From CAZDAM01 sp964503595 (lineage in GTDB: Bacteria; Muiribacteriota; UBA6191): 11,682 nucleotides of DNA. Within the stretch, counting starts at the first letter, position 1, and the number at the start of each line of letters is the position of its first letter. The stretch spans positions 1-11,682 of the forward strand of contig CAZDAM010000102.1 in assembly GCA_964503595.1 (NCBI GenBank), in the 5' to 3' direction. Below are positions 1 to 6,464 of the stretch, in pieces. Position numbers and translations under genes: made by a program. The notes under the pieces are model-generated. The model was not told where the DNA came from, did not search any database, and worked only from the letters and a program-made list of their open reading frames with translations.

Positions 1-86
1 TTGTGGAAATTGGCCAGATGGATCTCTGAATCCACCATATTTTTGGCACAGCCCAAGTGGGCCAGATGCACACGTTTGCGAGTCAC
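1..86 (-). CDS. rimO: Ribosomal protein S12 methylthiotransferase RimO-like, N-terminal fragment (cut by window edge)
   Basis: The minus strand encodes the start of a methylthiotransferase: after a short basic leader (VTRKRVHLAH) comes LGCAKNMVDSE, the hallmark of the first domain of the RimO/MiaB family, with the first conserved cysteine of that domain. The LGCxKNxVDSE form fits RimO (which methylthiolates an aspartate of ribosomal protein S12) better than MiaB, which usually reads YGCQMN. I chose the GTG at 86 because AAAGGA lies 9 nt upstream and because it puts the cysteine at residue 13, about where RimO proteins have it. An in-frame ATG at 134 is possible but has no ribosome site and would add 16 residues. 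Only about 28 codons are visible, so the radical SAM domain is outside the window. The gene is divergent from the CoA-disulfide reductase gene and is probably housekeeping, unrelated to the NO genes. Confidence 0.72.
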   Translation of the reverse strand, partial: MTRKRVHLAHLGCAKNMVDSEIHLANFH

Positions 87-166
87 TTTCTTAGGTCCTT
101 TGATAACTGATCTGAAAACTCGACAGTTTACCATGTTCCATCAATGCAGGTCATTTTCATTGAAGC

Positions 167-178
167 TGATCGGGATCA
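167..178. promoter_or_regulatory. Candidate FNR/DNR-family activator box
   Basis: The sequence TGAT-CGGG-ATCA is a perfect inverted repeat with a 4-bp spacer, the core of the FNR/DNR/NnrR box (TTGAT-N4-ATCAA); the outermost bases differ (C and T). Its centre lies 41.5 bp upstream of the start predicted from the -10 element at 202-207, the standard position for a class II activator site. Short palindromes arise by chance and no regulator gene of this family is in the window, so the call is moderate. Confidence 0.42.
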
Positions 179-198
179 TATTTTGAATCCATTTGGTC

Positions 199-207
199 TG
201 GAATAAT
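199..207 (+). promoter_or_regulatory. Possible extended -10 promoter of the CoA-disulfide reductase gene
   Basis: TGG-AATAAT matches an extended -10 element (TGn plus a hexamer one base from TATAAT), predicting transcription from about 214. No good -35 hexamer sits at the right distance, as expected of an activator-dependent promoter, and the box at 167-178 lies where an activator would replace it. Confidence 0.35.
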
Positions 208-222
208 GTGGATCTGTGAACC

Positions 223-229
223 AGGAGGT
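223..229 (+). promoter_or_regulatory. Ribosome binding site of the CoA-disulfide reductase gene
   Basis: AGGAGGT lies 4 nt before the ATG at 234. It decides that start over the in-frame GTG at 216, which lies upstream of this site and would place the site inside the coding region. Confidence 0.8.
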
Positions 230-233
230 CCTC

Positions 234-1883
234 ATGCATATTGTCATTATTGGTGGAGTGGCTGGTGGAGCCAGCGCAGCAGTGAAAGCCCGCAGAACGA
301 ATGAAAAGGCCCGCATCACGATTCTGGAAAGAGGCGGCTATGTTTCTTTCGCCAATTGTGGTCTGCCTTACCACATTGGCAGGGAGATTCCGGAAATGTC
401 TTCCCTGCTGGTTGTGAAGCCTGAGGATTTTTCCGGGAAATTCGGCATTGAAGTTCGTCTTCATACAGAAGTCCTTGCCCTGAATCCGCAAGAAAAGACA
501 CTGGAACTGAAAACTTCGGAAGGAAACTCAACCCTTTCCTATGACCGTCTCATTCTGGCTCAGGGGGCAGCTCCCCTCAAACCCCCTCTTCGGGGAGTGG
601 ATGCTGAACACGTGTTTTCTCTCAGAAGCATAGAGGACATGGTTTCGATTGATTCCTTCCTGGAAAGCCAGGCCGTGAAACAGGCTGTGGTTGTCGGAGG
701 AGGTTTCATTGGACTAGAAATGGCGGAGGCTTTGATTCACCGGGGGCTTGATGTTGTGGTCGTGGAGAGAATGCCTCATGTCATGCCTCTTCTGGATCCG
801 GGGATTGGGCATGAATACCAGAGAAGACTTTCAGGCCGGGGTTTGAAGGTTCTGAGTGAGGAATCTGTAGTGGAAGTCACTTCAAACAGTGTTCTTCTGG
901 AGTCGGGAAAAGAGATTCCTGCCGGAATTGTTCTCATGGCAATCGGTGTTCGTCCGGAGCTTGAACTGGCCAGGTCAGCAGGTCTTGAACTCGGTCGCAA
1001 TGGAGGTTTGATGGTTGATGAACATATGCGAACATCGATTCAGGATATCTATGCAGTTGGGGATATGGTTGAAATTCTCCATCGTGTTTCCGGGGAGAGA
1101 GTCAGGATTCCTCTGGCTGGTCCGGCCAACCGTCAGGGAAGGGTTGCCGGTCAGAATGCTGCCGGGGGAACCCTGGCTGAATACCGGGGGGCTCTGGGAA
1201 CTTCCATTGTCCGTTGTCTGGGTGAAGTTGCTGCAAGCACGGGTTTGAATGAGGCTCAGATCCAGAAACTGGGGCTGAAATACGATCATTCCGAAACCCT
1301 TGATAATCACCACGCGGGATACTATCCGGGAGCTGCTCCCCTTTTGATCCGGATTCTGTGGGAGGCTTCCAGCGGAAGGCTTCTGGGGGCACAGATTCTG
1401 GGAACAGAGGGAGTGGACAAGAGAATTGATGTCCTGGCCACGGCCCTGATTGCTGGAATGAAGGTTGAAGATCTTCAGGAACTGGATCTGGCCTACGCCC
1501 CTCCTTTTGGCTCTGCCAATGATCCGGTCCATATGGCCGCCTTTACCGCTTCCAATCTCAGAAGTGGTCAGTATCAGGGGATTGAGTATTCCGAGCTTGA
1601 ATCAGGAGATCTGCTTCTTGATGTGCGCTCGGCGGCGGAATTGAGGAATGAAGGAACCCTTGAAGGGTCGATGCATATCCCGCTTCCGGAATTGCGTTCC
1701 CGTCTTGGGGAGATTCCTGCAAACCAAAGGATTGTCGTCTATTGCCGCAAAGGGCAAAGGGGTTATGTGGCGGAAAGAATTCTGCGTCAGCTTGGTTACG
1801 ATGCCCACGGCCTGAAGGGTGGCTTTCTTCAGGCTCTTCGCATGGGGGCTACTTCAGTCCCAGGGCCTTCATCTTGCGGATAA
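234..1883 (+). CDS. CoA-disulfide reductase / persulfide reductase with C-terminal rhodanese domain (CoADR-Rhd)
   Basis: This 549-residue cytoplasmic flavoprotein belongs to the FAD- and NAD(P)H-dependent disulfide reductases. Residues 1-16 (MHIVIIGGVAGGASAA) form the FAD-binding fold. SFANCGLP carries the single redox cysteine, C42, typical of CoA-disulfide reductases. A second dinucleotide fold (VVVGGGFIGLE, 152-162) binds NAD(P)H, and DIYAVGD (271-277) is the second FAD motif. The dimerisation domain follows, with Tyr-bearing segments HHAGYYPGA and LAYAPPFGSAND. A rhodanese domain spans about 450-545, with active-site loop CRKGQRG and catalytic C504. Characterised relatives reduce CoA disulfide, CoA persulfide or polysulfide. 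The start is set by AGGAGGT before ATG 234. The last 35 bp overlap the end of convergent norR, so there is no separate terminator. A role in NO stress (for example on nitrosated or persulfidated thiols) is only suggested by neighbourhood. Confidence 0.9.
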   Translation: MHIVIIGGVAGGASAAVKARRTNEKARITILERGGYVSFANCGLPYHIGREIPEMSSLLVVKPEDFSGKFGIEVRLHTEVLALNPQEKTLELKTSEGNSTLSYDRLILAQGAAPLKPPLRGVDAEHVFSLRSIEDMVSIDSFLESQAVKQAVVVGGGFIGLEMAEALIHRGLDVVVVERMPHVMPLLDPGIGHEYQRRLSGRGLKVLSEESVVEVTSNSVLLESGKEIPAGIVLMAIGVRPELELARSAGLELGRNGGLMVDEHMRTSIQDIYAVGDMVEILHRVSGERVRIPLAGPANRQGRVAGQNAAGGTLAEYRGALGTSIVRCLGEVAASTGLNEAQIQKLGLKYDHSETLDNHHAGYYPGAAPLLIRILWEASSGRLLGAQILGTEGVDKRIDVLATALIAGMKVEDLQELDLAYAPPFGSANDPVHMAAFTASNLRSGQYQGIEYSELESGDLLLDVRSAAELRNEGTLEGSMHIPLPELRSRLGEIPANQRIVVYCRKGQRGYVAERILRQLGYDAHGLKGGFLQALRMGATSVPGPSSCG

Positions 1884-3369
1884 GATTCCCCGGATCCAGA
1901 CCCAGAGCTTTCGCTGCCTGGGTCTGGTTTCCCAGAGAAGACTGAAGGGCCTGCTGAATCAGGTTTTTCTGGAATTCCTCGGTTGCCGTTTTCAAATCTC
2001 TGGCAGGAGAAAAGGTGGGGCCAGGGAGATCAGAATTCAGGGGCGTATCGGGAAGTGAAAAAAGCTCCTGGCTGTTTCCGGCATCAGCCCAGACGGCCAT
2101 GGATTCCAGGGTGTGGAACAGTTCCCGAACACCTCCTGGCCAGCTTCGCTGCTGTATTTGTTCCGTGATTCTTGCCGGAAGCTGAAAGTGTTTGCGGTAT
2201 TTTCGGGTCAGCTGATTCAAGTAGTGTTCGCACAGTTCGGGAATGTCTTCACGGTGCTGAATCAGAGAGGGCAGGTTCAGAGTCAGGACGGCCAGACGAT
2301 GAAACAGGTCTGTTCTAAACAGTCCATCCTGCTGCATCCGGATCAGATCCCGGTTTGTTGCGGCAATCACCCTTACATTCACCTTCAGGGTTTTATCCGA
2401 ACCGACCCTCTGGATTTCCCCTTCCTGTAAGACCCGAAGAAGGCTGGCCTGAAGGTTCAGGGGCAGCTCGCCGATTTCATCCAGAAACAGGGTTCCCCCG
2501 TTGGCCTGCTCGAATTTCCCTTTTCGTTCTCCAAGTGCCCCGGTAAAAGCTCCTCTGGTGTGCCCGAAAAGTTCTGACTCCGCCAGGGATGGGGGAATGG
2601 CGGCACAGTTAACATAAATCATGGGCTGCTTCGAGCGGGGGGAGCCAGCATGCAGGGCCCGGGCTGCCAGCTCCTTCCCGGAGCCGGTAGGCCCAAGAAT
2701 CAGGACATTGGCAGGACTTGGCCCCAGGACTGCGATCTGGCGGCGGATTTCCCGCATCTGGCGGCTGGAACCGATCAGTTCGGTCTGGTGAGCCTGACCC
2801 AGATTTTCAAACAGGTTCTGATTGAGAGTTTCCAGATTCTGCCGACGTTTTTCCAAAGCTTCGATCAACTGGGCATGATGAATCGAAAGAGCGGCAAAGG
2901 AGCCCAGAAAAAACAGCAGATTTTCCTGTTCCTCAGCAAACTGCTCTTCTTCCAGATGATCGACTGTAATCAGCCCGATGGGTTTTGAGTTCAAAAGCAG
3001 AGGGGCGGCCATGCAGGAATGCATTTTACCGGTCAGGACTTCGGCTCCTTCGACAAGATCATCAAAGGGATCCGGCTCGTCGGGGTTTAGGAAGCGCAAA
3101 GTCCCAGAAGACTCCAGGGCTCTTCTCAGACGGGGATGGCGTTCGATTTCAAAATTCAGCTCCATGTCCCTGAGGCTTTGCTTAAAACCCCTTTGAGCAG
3201 CCACTTTCAGGAAATCTCCCTCTTTCAGAAGGATGGTACTGACGTCATTGGGAATCAGCACACTCAGTCCATCCAGAATCCGGCGAAACACGACTTCCGG
3301 TTTGAGGTTCTGTCCGAGGCTTAGGGAAATCTGTAAAAGGGCGGACCAGGAATGCTGTGATATTGTCAT
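1849..3369 (-). CDS. norR: NorR, NO-sensing sigma-54-dependent transcriptional activator
   Basis: This 506-residue protein has the full NorR layout: an N-terminal GAF domain (about 10-165), a helical linker, a sigma-54 AAA+ domain (about 198-430) with Walker A GPTGSGKE (226-233), the sigma-54 contact loop GAFTGA (273-278) and Walker B GTLFLDEIGE (292-301), and a Fis-type helix-turn-helix (about 465-505). The GAF domain keeps residues matching those proposed to hold the NO-binding iron in E. coli NorR: R80 (HPRL), D100 and D103 (PDPFDD), C119 (HSC) and D137 (TVD). This separates it from generic sigma-54 activators and from NtrC-type response regulators. The ATG at 3369 gives the same N-terminus as E. 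coli NorR but has no visible ribosome site and lies inside the first NorR palindrome, suggesting a very short leader and autoregulation. One oddity is WPGGVRE where WPGNVRE is usual. It is divergent from norB, the classic arrangement. Confidence 0.93.
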   Translation of the reverse strand: MTISQHSWSALLQISLSLGQNLKPEVVFRRILDGLSVLIPNDVSTILLKEGDFLKVAAQRGFKQSLRDMELNFEIERHPRLRRALESSGTLRFLNPDEPDPFDDLVEGAEVLTGKMHSCMAAPLLLNSKPIGLITVDHLEEEQFAEEQENLLFFLGSFAALSIHHAQLIEALEKRRQNLETLNQNLFENLGQAHQTELIGSSRQMREIRRQIAVLGPSPANVLILGPTGSGKELAARALHAGSPRSKQPMIYVNCAAIPPSLAESELFGHTRGAFTGALGERKGKFEQANGGTLFLDEIGELPLNLQASLLRVLQEGEIQRVGSDKTLKVNVRVIAATNRDLIRMQQDGLFRTDLFHRLAVLTLNLPSLIQHREDIPELCEHYLNQLTRKYRKHFQLPARITEQIQQRSWPGGVRELFHTLESMAVWADAGNSQELFSLPDTPLNSDLPGPTFSPARDLKTATEEFQKNLIQQALQSSLGNQTQAAKALGLDPGNLIRKMKALGLK

Positions 3370-3380
3370 AAGGACAATAT
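3360..3380. promoter_or_regulatory. NorR enhancer site 1 (perfect 8-bp inverted repeat)
   Basis: ATATTGTC and GACAATAT flank a 5-bp AT-rich centre, a perfect palindrome. Its TGTC-N5-GACA core (3364-3376) is an instance of GT-N7-AC, the known NorR consensus. The norR start codon (3369-3367) lies within it, so binding here could also block norR expression. It is centred about 108 bp upstream of the predicted norB transcription start. Confidence 0.75.
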
Positions 3381-3409
3381 TCTATGTCATAAAGACAATA
3401 TCTTGTCAA
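3379..3409 (-). promoter_or_regulatory. Possible sigma-70 promoter of norR
   Basis: On the minus strand TTGACA (3409-3404, perfect -35) is followed after 19 bp by TAGAAT (3384-3379, -10). Transcription would start near 3372, only a few bases before the norR ATG at 3369, giving a nearly leaderless message. The 19-bp spacer is longer than ideal. The elements are interleaved with all three NorR sites, which would suit negative autoregulation. Confidence 0.4.
3385..3397. promoter_or_regulatory. NorR enhancer site 2
   Basis: TGTC-ATAAA-GACA is the same core as site 1 with a nearly identical centre. Its centre is 21 bp from that of site 1, two helical turns, so dimers would bind the same DNA face. 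Confidence 0.72.
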
Positions 3410-3416
3410 TAAGACA
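3404..3416. promoter_or_regulatory. NorR enhancer site 3
   Basis: TGTC-AATAA-GACA is the third copy of the core, centred 19 bp from site 2 and about 68 bp upstream of the predicted norB start. Three sites in a row match the three NorR sites needed at the E. coli norVW promoter. The outer arm bases are less conserved than in site 1. Confidence 0.7.
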
Positions 3417-3451
3417 GGGCCGAAATCCTCTGAATACGGGGTTTTCTATTT

Positions 3452-3468
3452 TGGCATGACCTTTGCCA
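3452..3468 (+). promoter_or_regulatory. Sigma-54 (-24/-12) promoter of the norB operon
   Basis: TTGGCATGACCTTTGCC (3451-3467) has the invariant GG (3453-3454) and GC (3465-3466) exactly 12 bp apart, in good context for the consensus TGGCAC-N5-TTGCA. Transcription should start near 3478, leaving a 44-nt leader before the norB ATG. The three upstream NorR sites and the GAFTGA-bearing activator next door support the call. Confidence 0.85.
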
Positions 3469-3509
3469 ATTCTTCTTGTGTATATCACGGGGCCTTGAAC
3501 CCCCTGCAT

Positions 3510-3515
3510 GAGGAG
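3510..3515 (+). promoter_or_regulatory. Ribosome binding site of norB
   Basis: GAGGAG sits 6 nt before ATG 3522 and fixes this start. An upstream in-frame ATG at 3456 lies inside the sigma-54 promoter, before the predicted transcription start, so it cannot be used from that promoter. Confidence 0.8.
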
Positions 3516-3521
3516 AACAGC

Positions 3522-5723
3522 ATGTTTAAGTCCATAAAATCATGGCTCACCCTGATCCTGGTGGGTTCTTTCACCGTCCTTCTGATCATGGGACTGGGGA
3601 TTTTTGAGCACAAGCCCCCTATTCCCAGGGAAATCCTCTCATCTTCGGGAGAGATCCTGGCTACTGAAAAATCGATTCTGGATGGCCAGCAGGCGGCTTT
3701 GAATCATCAGTTACAGGATTACGGAACGATTCTTGGGCATGGTTCCTACTTCGGCCCGGATTTTACGGTTTCGGCTCTGAACCGGATTCATGAATCTTAT
3801 GTCGCCCAGGGCCTTACCCCGGCAGAGGGAGAAAAGGAGTTTTCCGGCAACCGATATGATCCGGATTCCCGGAATCTGGTTCTAAGTCCGGCTCAGACCC
3901 GGGCTTTTTCGGAGTACCGTGACTGGCTGAAGCTTGAGTCCAAGACCAGCTTTGTGAGTGATGGGGTCCATCTCAAAGTAGAGGATGCCCGGCTGAATGA
4001 TATGGCCGCCTATTTTTTCTGGACGGCCTGGTTAAGCACAGCACATCGGCCGGGGCAGAATTACTCCTATACCAATAACTGGCCTTATTTTCCTGAAGGA
4101 GGGAATCTCCCGTCGGCGGATTCTGTCCTCTGGAGTGCTATTTCTGTCGCTGTGCTGGTTTTAGGGGTGGCTGTCATCACCCTGCTTTATTTCCGGGGTA
4201 AATTCTACGGAGAGGAAACCCATGAGCCTGCTTTAAGGCTTGAAAGACTCGCTCCGACTTCATCCCAGCGAAAGTCCTTTAAATATTTTGTACTGGCTGG
4301 ACTTCTGTTTCTGATCCAGGCTCTGCTCGGCGGATATATGGCCCATGCCTATGTCGAACCGGAAGGTTTCTACGGGTTGAATCTGACCGAGTGGCTTCCC
4401 TTCAATCTGGTCAGAGGGCTTCATCTTCAATTGGCCATCTTCTGGATTGCCCTCTCCTTTCTGGGTATGGGGCTTTACCTTGCCCCAATCATTGGTGGCA
4501 GGGAACCCAAAAATCAGGGAGCTCTGGTAGATGCACTGTTTGCGGCAGTGGTTGCCGTGGCCGTAGGTTCCATGATCGGCTCCTGTCTGACTGTCTGGGG
4601 CCTGATGCCAGCCGGACATCTTCTTGGTTCAGATGGCTGGGAGTACATGGAACTTGGCTATGGCTGGAGAGTTCTACTGTTCGGTGGTTTATTGTTCTGG
4701 GCCTTTATTGTTCTTCGAGGTATCTGGCCACGCCTGAAGGCAGAAGCGGATCGGATGGGGCTGGTTCATTTGTTCGCCTATGCTTCGGTCGGTATGGGGC
4801 TCGTCTATGGAACCGCATTACTGTTCAATGCCCGTTCTCATGTCTCGATTGCCGAATACTGGCGCTGGTGGGTGATCCATCTGTGGGTGGAAGGCACCTT
4901 TGAAGTGTTCGCAGTCGTGACAATGGGAACATTGTTTGTGGCCATGGGGCTCCTCAAGGCCGCGAGTACGGCCCGCGCGGTTCAATTCCAGATGGCGATT
5001 CTGATGGGTGCCGGTATCATCGGTACCGGACATCACCTCTATTTCACCGGTTCACCTGCCTGGATGATTGGTCTTGCTGCCTGTTTCTCGGCCCTTGAGG
5101 TTGTACCTTTATGTCTCCTCTGCGTGGAGGCCTGGGATCAGTACCGTCAGCTTCAGGAGCAGGAAAAGGACTTTGCCTACAAAGCCGTATTCTGGTGTCT
5201 GATTTCAGTGGCTATCTGGAATCTCTTTGGGGCCGGGGTTCTGGGCTTTCTGATCAATCAGCCGGTCGTATCCTTCTATGAGATGGGAACCTGGCTGACC
5301 GCGGCTCATGGACACGGAGCCCTGATGGGGGTCTATGGATTTCTGAGTATTGCCATGATGCTCTTTGCCCAGCGCGGAGTTCTGAATCTTGAGGAAACCA
5401 TGTGGAAGCCCAATTCCCAGGCCATTGTCTGGCTGAATGTTGGTCTTGCCATGATGGTGATTCTGGTGATTGTTCCTGTGGGAGCCATGCAGCTTGGAGC
5501 AGTGGTGGAGCATGGTTATGAATTTGCCCGCTCCCGTCTCTTCTATTCCTCCTCACCGGTCAGGGAATTCCTGTGGTTCCGGGTTCTGCCGGATGCCATT
5601 TTCCTCTGGGGGATTGTCCGCCTGAACTGCAGCCTCCTGGGAACGCTCCTAAGATTGCGTGAAGTGTCAGGAGAAGAGAAGGATCTTCAATCCGAGGTTT
5701 CCGGGAGGTTTACCCGTGCGTAA
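3522..5723 (+). CDS. norB: Quinol-dependent nitric oxide reductase (qNOR)
   Basis: This 733-residue inner-membrane enzyme (also called norZ) reduces two NO to N2O with electrons from quinol. An N-terminal membrane helix (about 11-28) is followed by a NorC-like periplasmic domain (about 30-200). That domain has no CXXCH haem c motif, as expected of a quinol enzyme. The NorB-like haem-copper-oxidase core follows. Visible ligands are H301 (GLHLQLA, haem b), H453 and E457 (HLWVEGTFE), H504 and H505 (GTGHHLYFTG, non-haem iron FeB), E526 (ALEVVPL), and H596/H598 (AHGHGAL, haem b3 and b). The H453-to-H504 and H505-to-E526 spacings equal those in the Geobacillus qNOR. First gene of the operon; it overlaps the next gene by 8 bp. 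NorR/sigma-54 control of a qNOR plus a di-iron gene is known from Ralstonia eutropha norAB. Confidence 0.95.
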   Translation: MFKSIKSWLTLILVGSFTVLLIMGLGIFEHKPPIPREILSSSGEILATEKSILDGQQAALNHQLQDYGTILGHGSYFGPDFTVSALNRIHESYVAQGLTPAEGEKEFSGNRYDPDSRNLVLSPAQTRAFSEYRDWLKLESKTSFVSDGVHLKVEDARLNDMAAYFFWTAWLSTAHRPGQNYSYTNNWPYFPEGGNLPSADSVLWSAISVAVLVLGVAVITLLYFRGKFYGEETHEPALRLERLAPTSSQRKSFKYFVLAGLLFLIQALLGGYMAHAYVEPEGFYGLNLTEWLPFNLVRGLHLQLAIFWIALSFLGMGLYLAPIIGGREPKNQGALVDALFAAVVAVAVGSMIGSCLTVWGLMPAGHLLGSDGWEYMELGYGWRVLLFGGLLFWAFIVLRGIWPRLKAEADRMGLVHLFAYASVGMGLVYGTALLFNARSHVSIAEYWRWWVIHLWVEGTFEVFAVVTMGTLFVAMGLLKAASTARAVQFQMAILMGAGIIGTGHHLYFTGSPAWMIGLAACFSALEVVPLCLLCVEAWDQYRQLQEQEKDFAYKAVFWCLISVAIWNLFGAGVLGFLINQPVVSFYEMGTWLTAAHGHGALMGVYGFLSIAMMLFAQRGVLNLEETMWKPNSQAIVWLNVGLAMMVILVIVPVGAMQLGAVVEHGYEFARSRLFYSSSPVREFLWFRVLPDAIFLWGIVRLNCSLLGTLLRLREVSGEEKDLQSEVSGRFTRA

Positions 5724-6444
5724 CCTGCCATCTGACTGGACCCTTCTGGAGCTGGTCACAACCTATCCGGAACTTCAGGATGCCTTAAGCAGCCGGGATC
5801 TGAATTTCTGGTCCCGGCCCGAACAGACTTTGGAGCAAGCTTGCGAACAAACAAGCCTGAAAGCCTCAGAAATTCGGGAAGTACTTTGTTCGGACAGTGA
5901 CCGGACGGTTGAAGAAGGTTATCCGTATGAGGGGAATCTGGAAGACTGGAGTGTCCATATTCTCAAGTCCCATCATGACTGGCTGTACCGGAATTTTCCG
6001 GCTCTGGAAAGGCTTATCGGGGATTTGGCTTCTGAGGAACAGGACTCCTGGCTTCTTGAGTCCCGGAAGCTCTTTACCGAGCTTCGGGAAGATCTGGAGT
6101 TTCATATGGCCAAGGAGGAAAGAATTCTCTTTCCCCTGATCCGGTTCATGGAAATGACCCGCAGTCTTCCCCGGGATCTTTCAAGCTGCCCCGGCTCCGT
6201 CTTCGGGCCGATTGCCGTGATGGAGGCGGATCATCAGGCGACGGAAGGAATCCTTCAGAAGCTTCACGATCTGGTACGGGCCTGGATCTCGGATCCTCTG
6301 GCTCAGAACAAGCATATTCCGCGGAGATTGCAGGAGATCGTCCTCAATGTCCGCTCACATATTCACAAGGAAAACAACATTCTCTTTCCACGGGCAAGGG
6401 CGCTTGAGCTTGAGCTTGAAAAAGAGGCCAAGGGTTCCTCGTGA
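5716..6444 (+). CDS. RIC/NorA/YtfE-type hemerythrin-like di-iron protein, lacking the N-terminal Cys pair
   Basis: This 242-residue cytoplasmic protein resembles the family that repairs iron centres after NO damage (YtfE, ScdA, DnrN, NorA). Residues about 5-58 match the short ScdA_N domain and 80-230 form the hemerythrin-like four-helix bundle. Likely iron ligands are all present: H86 or H87 (SHHDW), H130 and E134 (HMAKEE), H173 (EADHQ), and H215 and E219 (HIHKEN). The hallmark DYCCGG of the N-terminal domain reads NFWSRP here (aligned RDLNFWSRPEQTL), so both conserved cysteines are gone. Start is the GTG at 5716, preceded by GGGAGGTT with 5-nt spacing and overlapping the norB stop by 8 bp, which implies translational coupling. 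Iron-centre repair is inferred from the family. With the cysteines lost it may act more as an NO or iron buffer, as proposed for R. eutropha NorA. Confidence 0.85.
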   Translation: MRNLPSDWTLLELVTTYPELQDALSSRDLNFWSRPEQTLEQACEQTSLKASEIREVLCSDSDRTVEEGYPYEGNLEDWSVHILKSHHDWLYRNFPALERLIGDLASEEQDSWLLESRKLFTELREDLEFHMAKEERILFPLIRFMEMTRSLPRDLSSCPGSVFGPIAVMEADHQATEGILQKLHDLVRAWISDPLAQNKHIPRRLQEIVLNVRSHIHKENNILFPRARALELELEKEAKGSS

Positions 6445-6464
6445 GCAACAGAAAAGGAGCTGCA

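Noticed and set aside
41..62. TTGGCAC on the plus strand inside the rimO-like gene, resembling a -24 sigma-54 element
   Set aside because: The base pair 12 bp after GG is GT, not GC, and the region is conserved coding sequence on the other strand.
3489..3504. Small GGGG/CCCC hairpin in the norB leader
   Set aside because: The stem is only 4 bp with a 7-nt loop and no run of T follows. It is too weak to call a terminator or a riboswitch.
3456..3521. Upstream in-frame ATG that would lengthen norB by 22 residues
   Set aside because: It lies within the sigma-54 promoter, upstream of the expected transcription start, has no ribosome site, and the residues do not resemble the family's N-terminus.
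6400..6420. Short tandem repeat (three GCTTGA-like units) at the end of the RIC-like gene
   Set aside because: It simply encodes LELELE at a charged C-terminus. Three 6-bp units are not a meaningful repeat locus.
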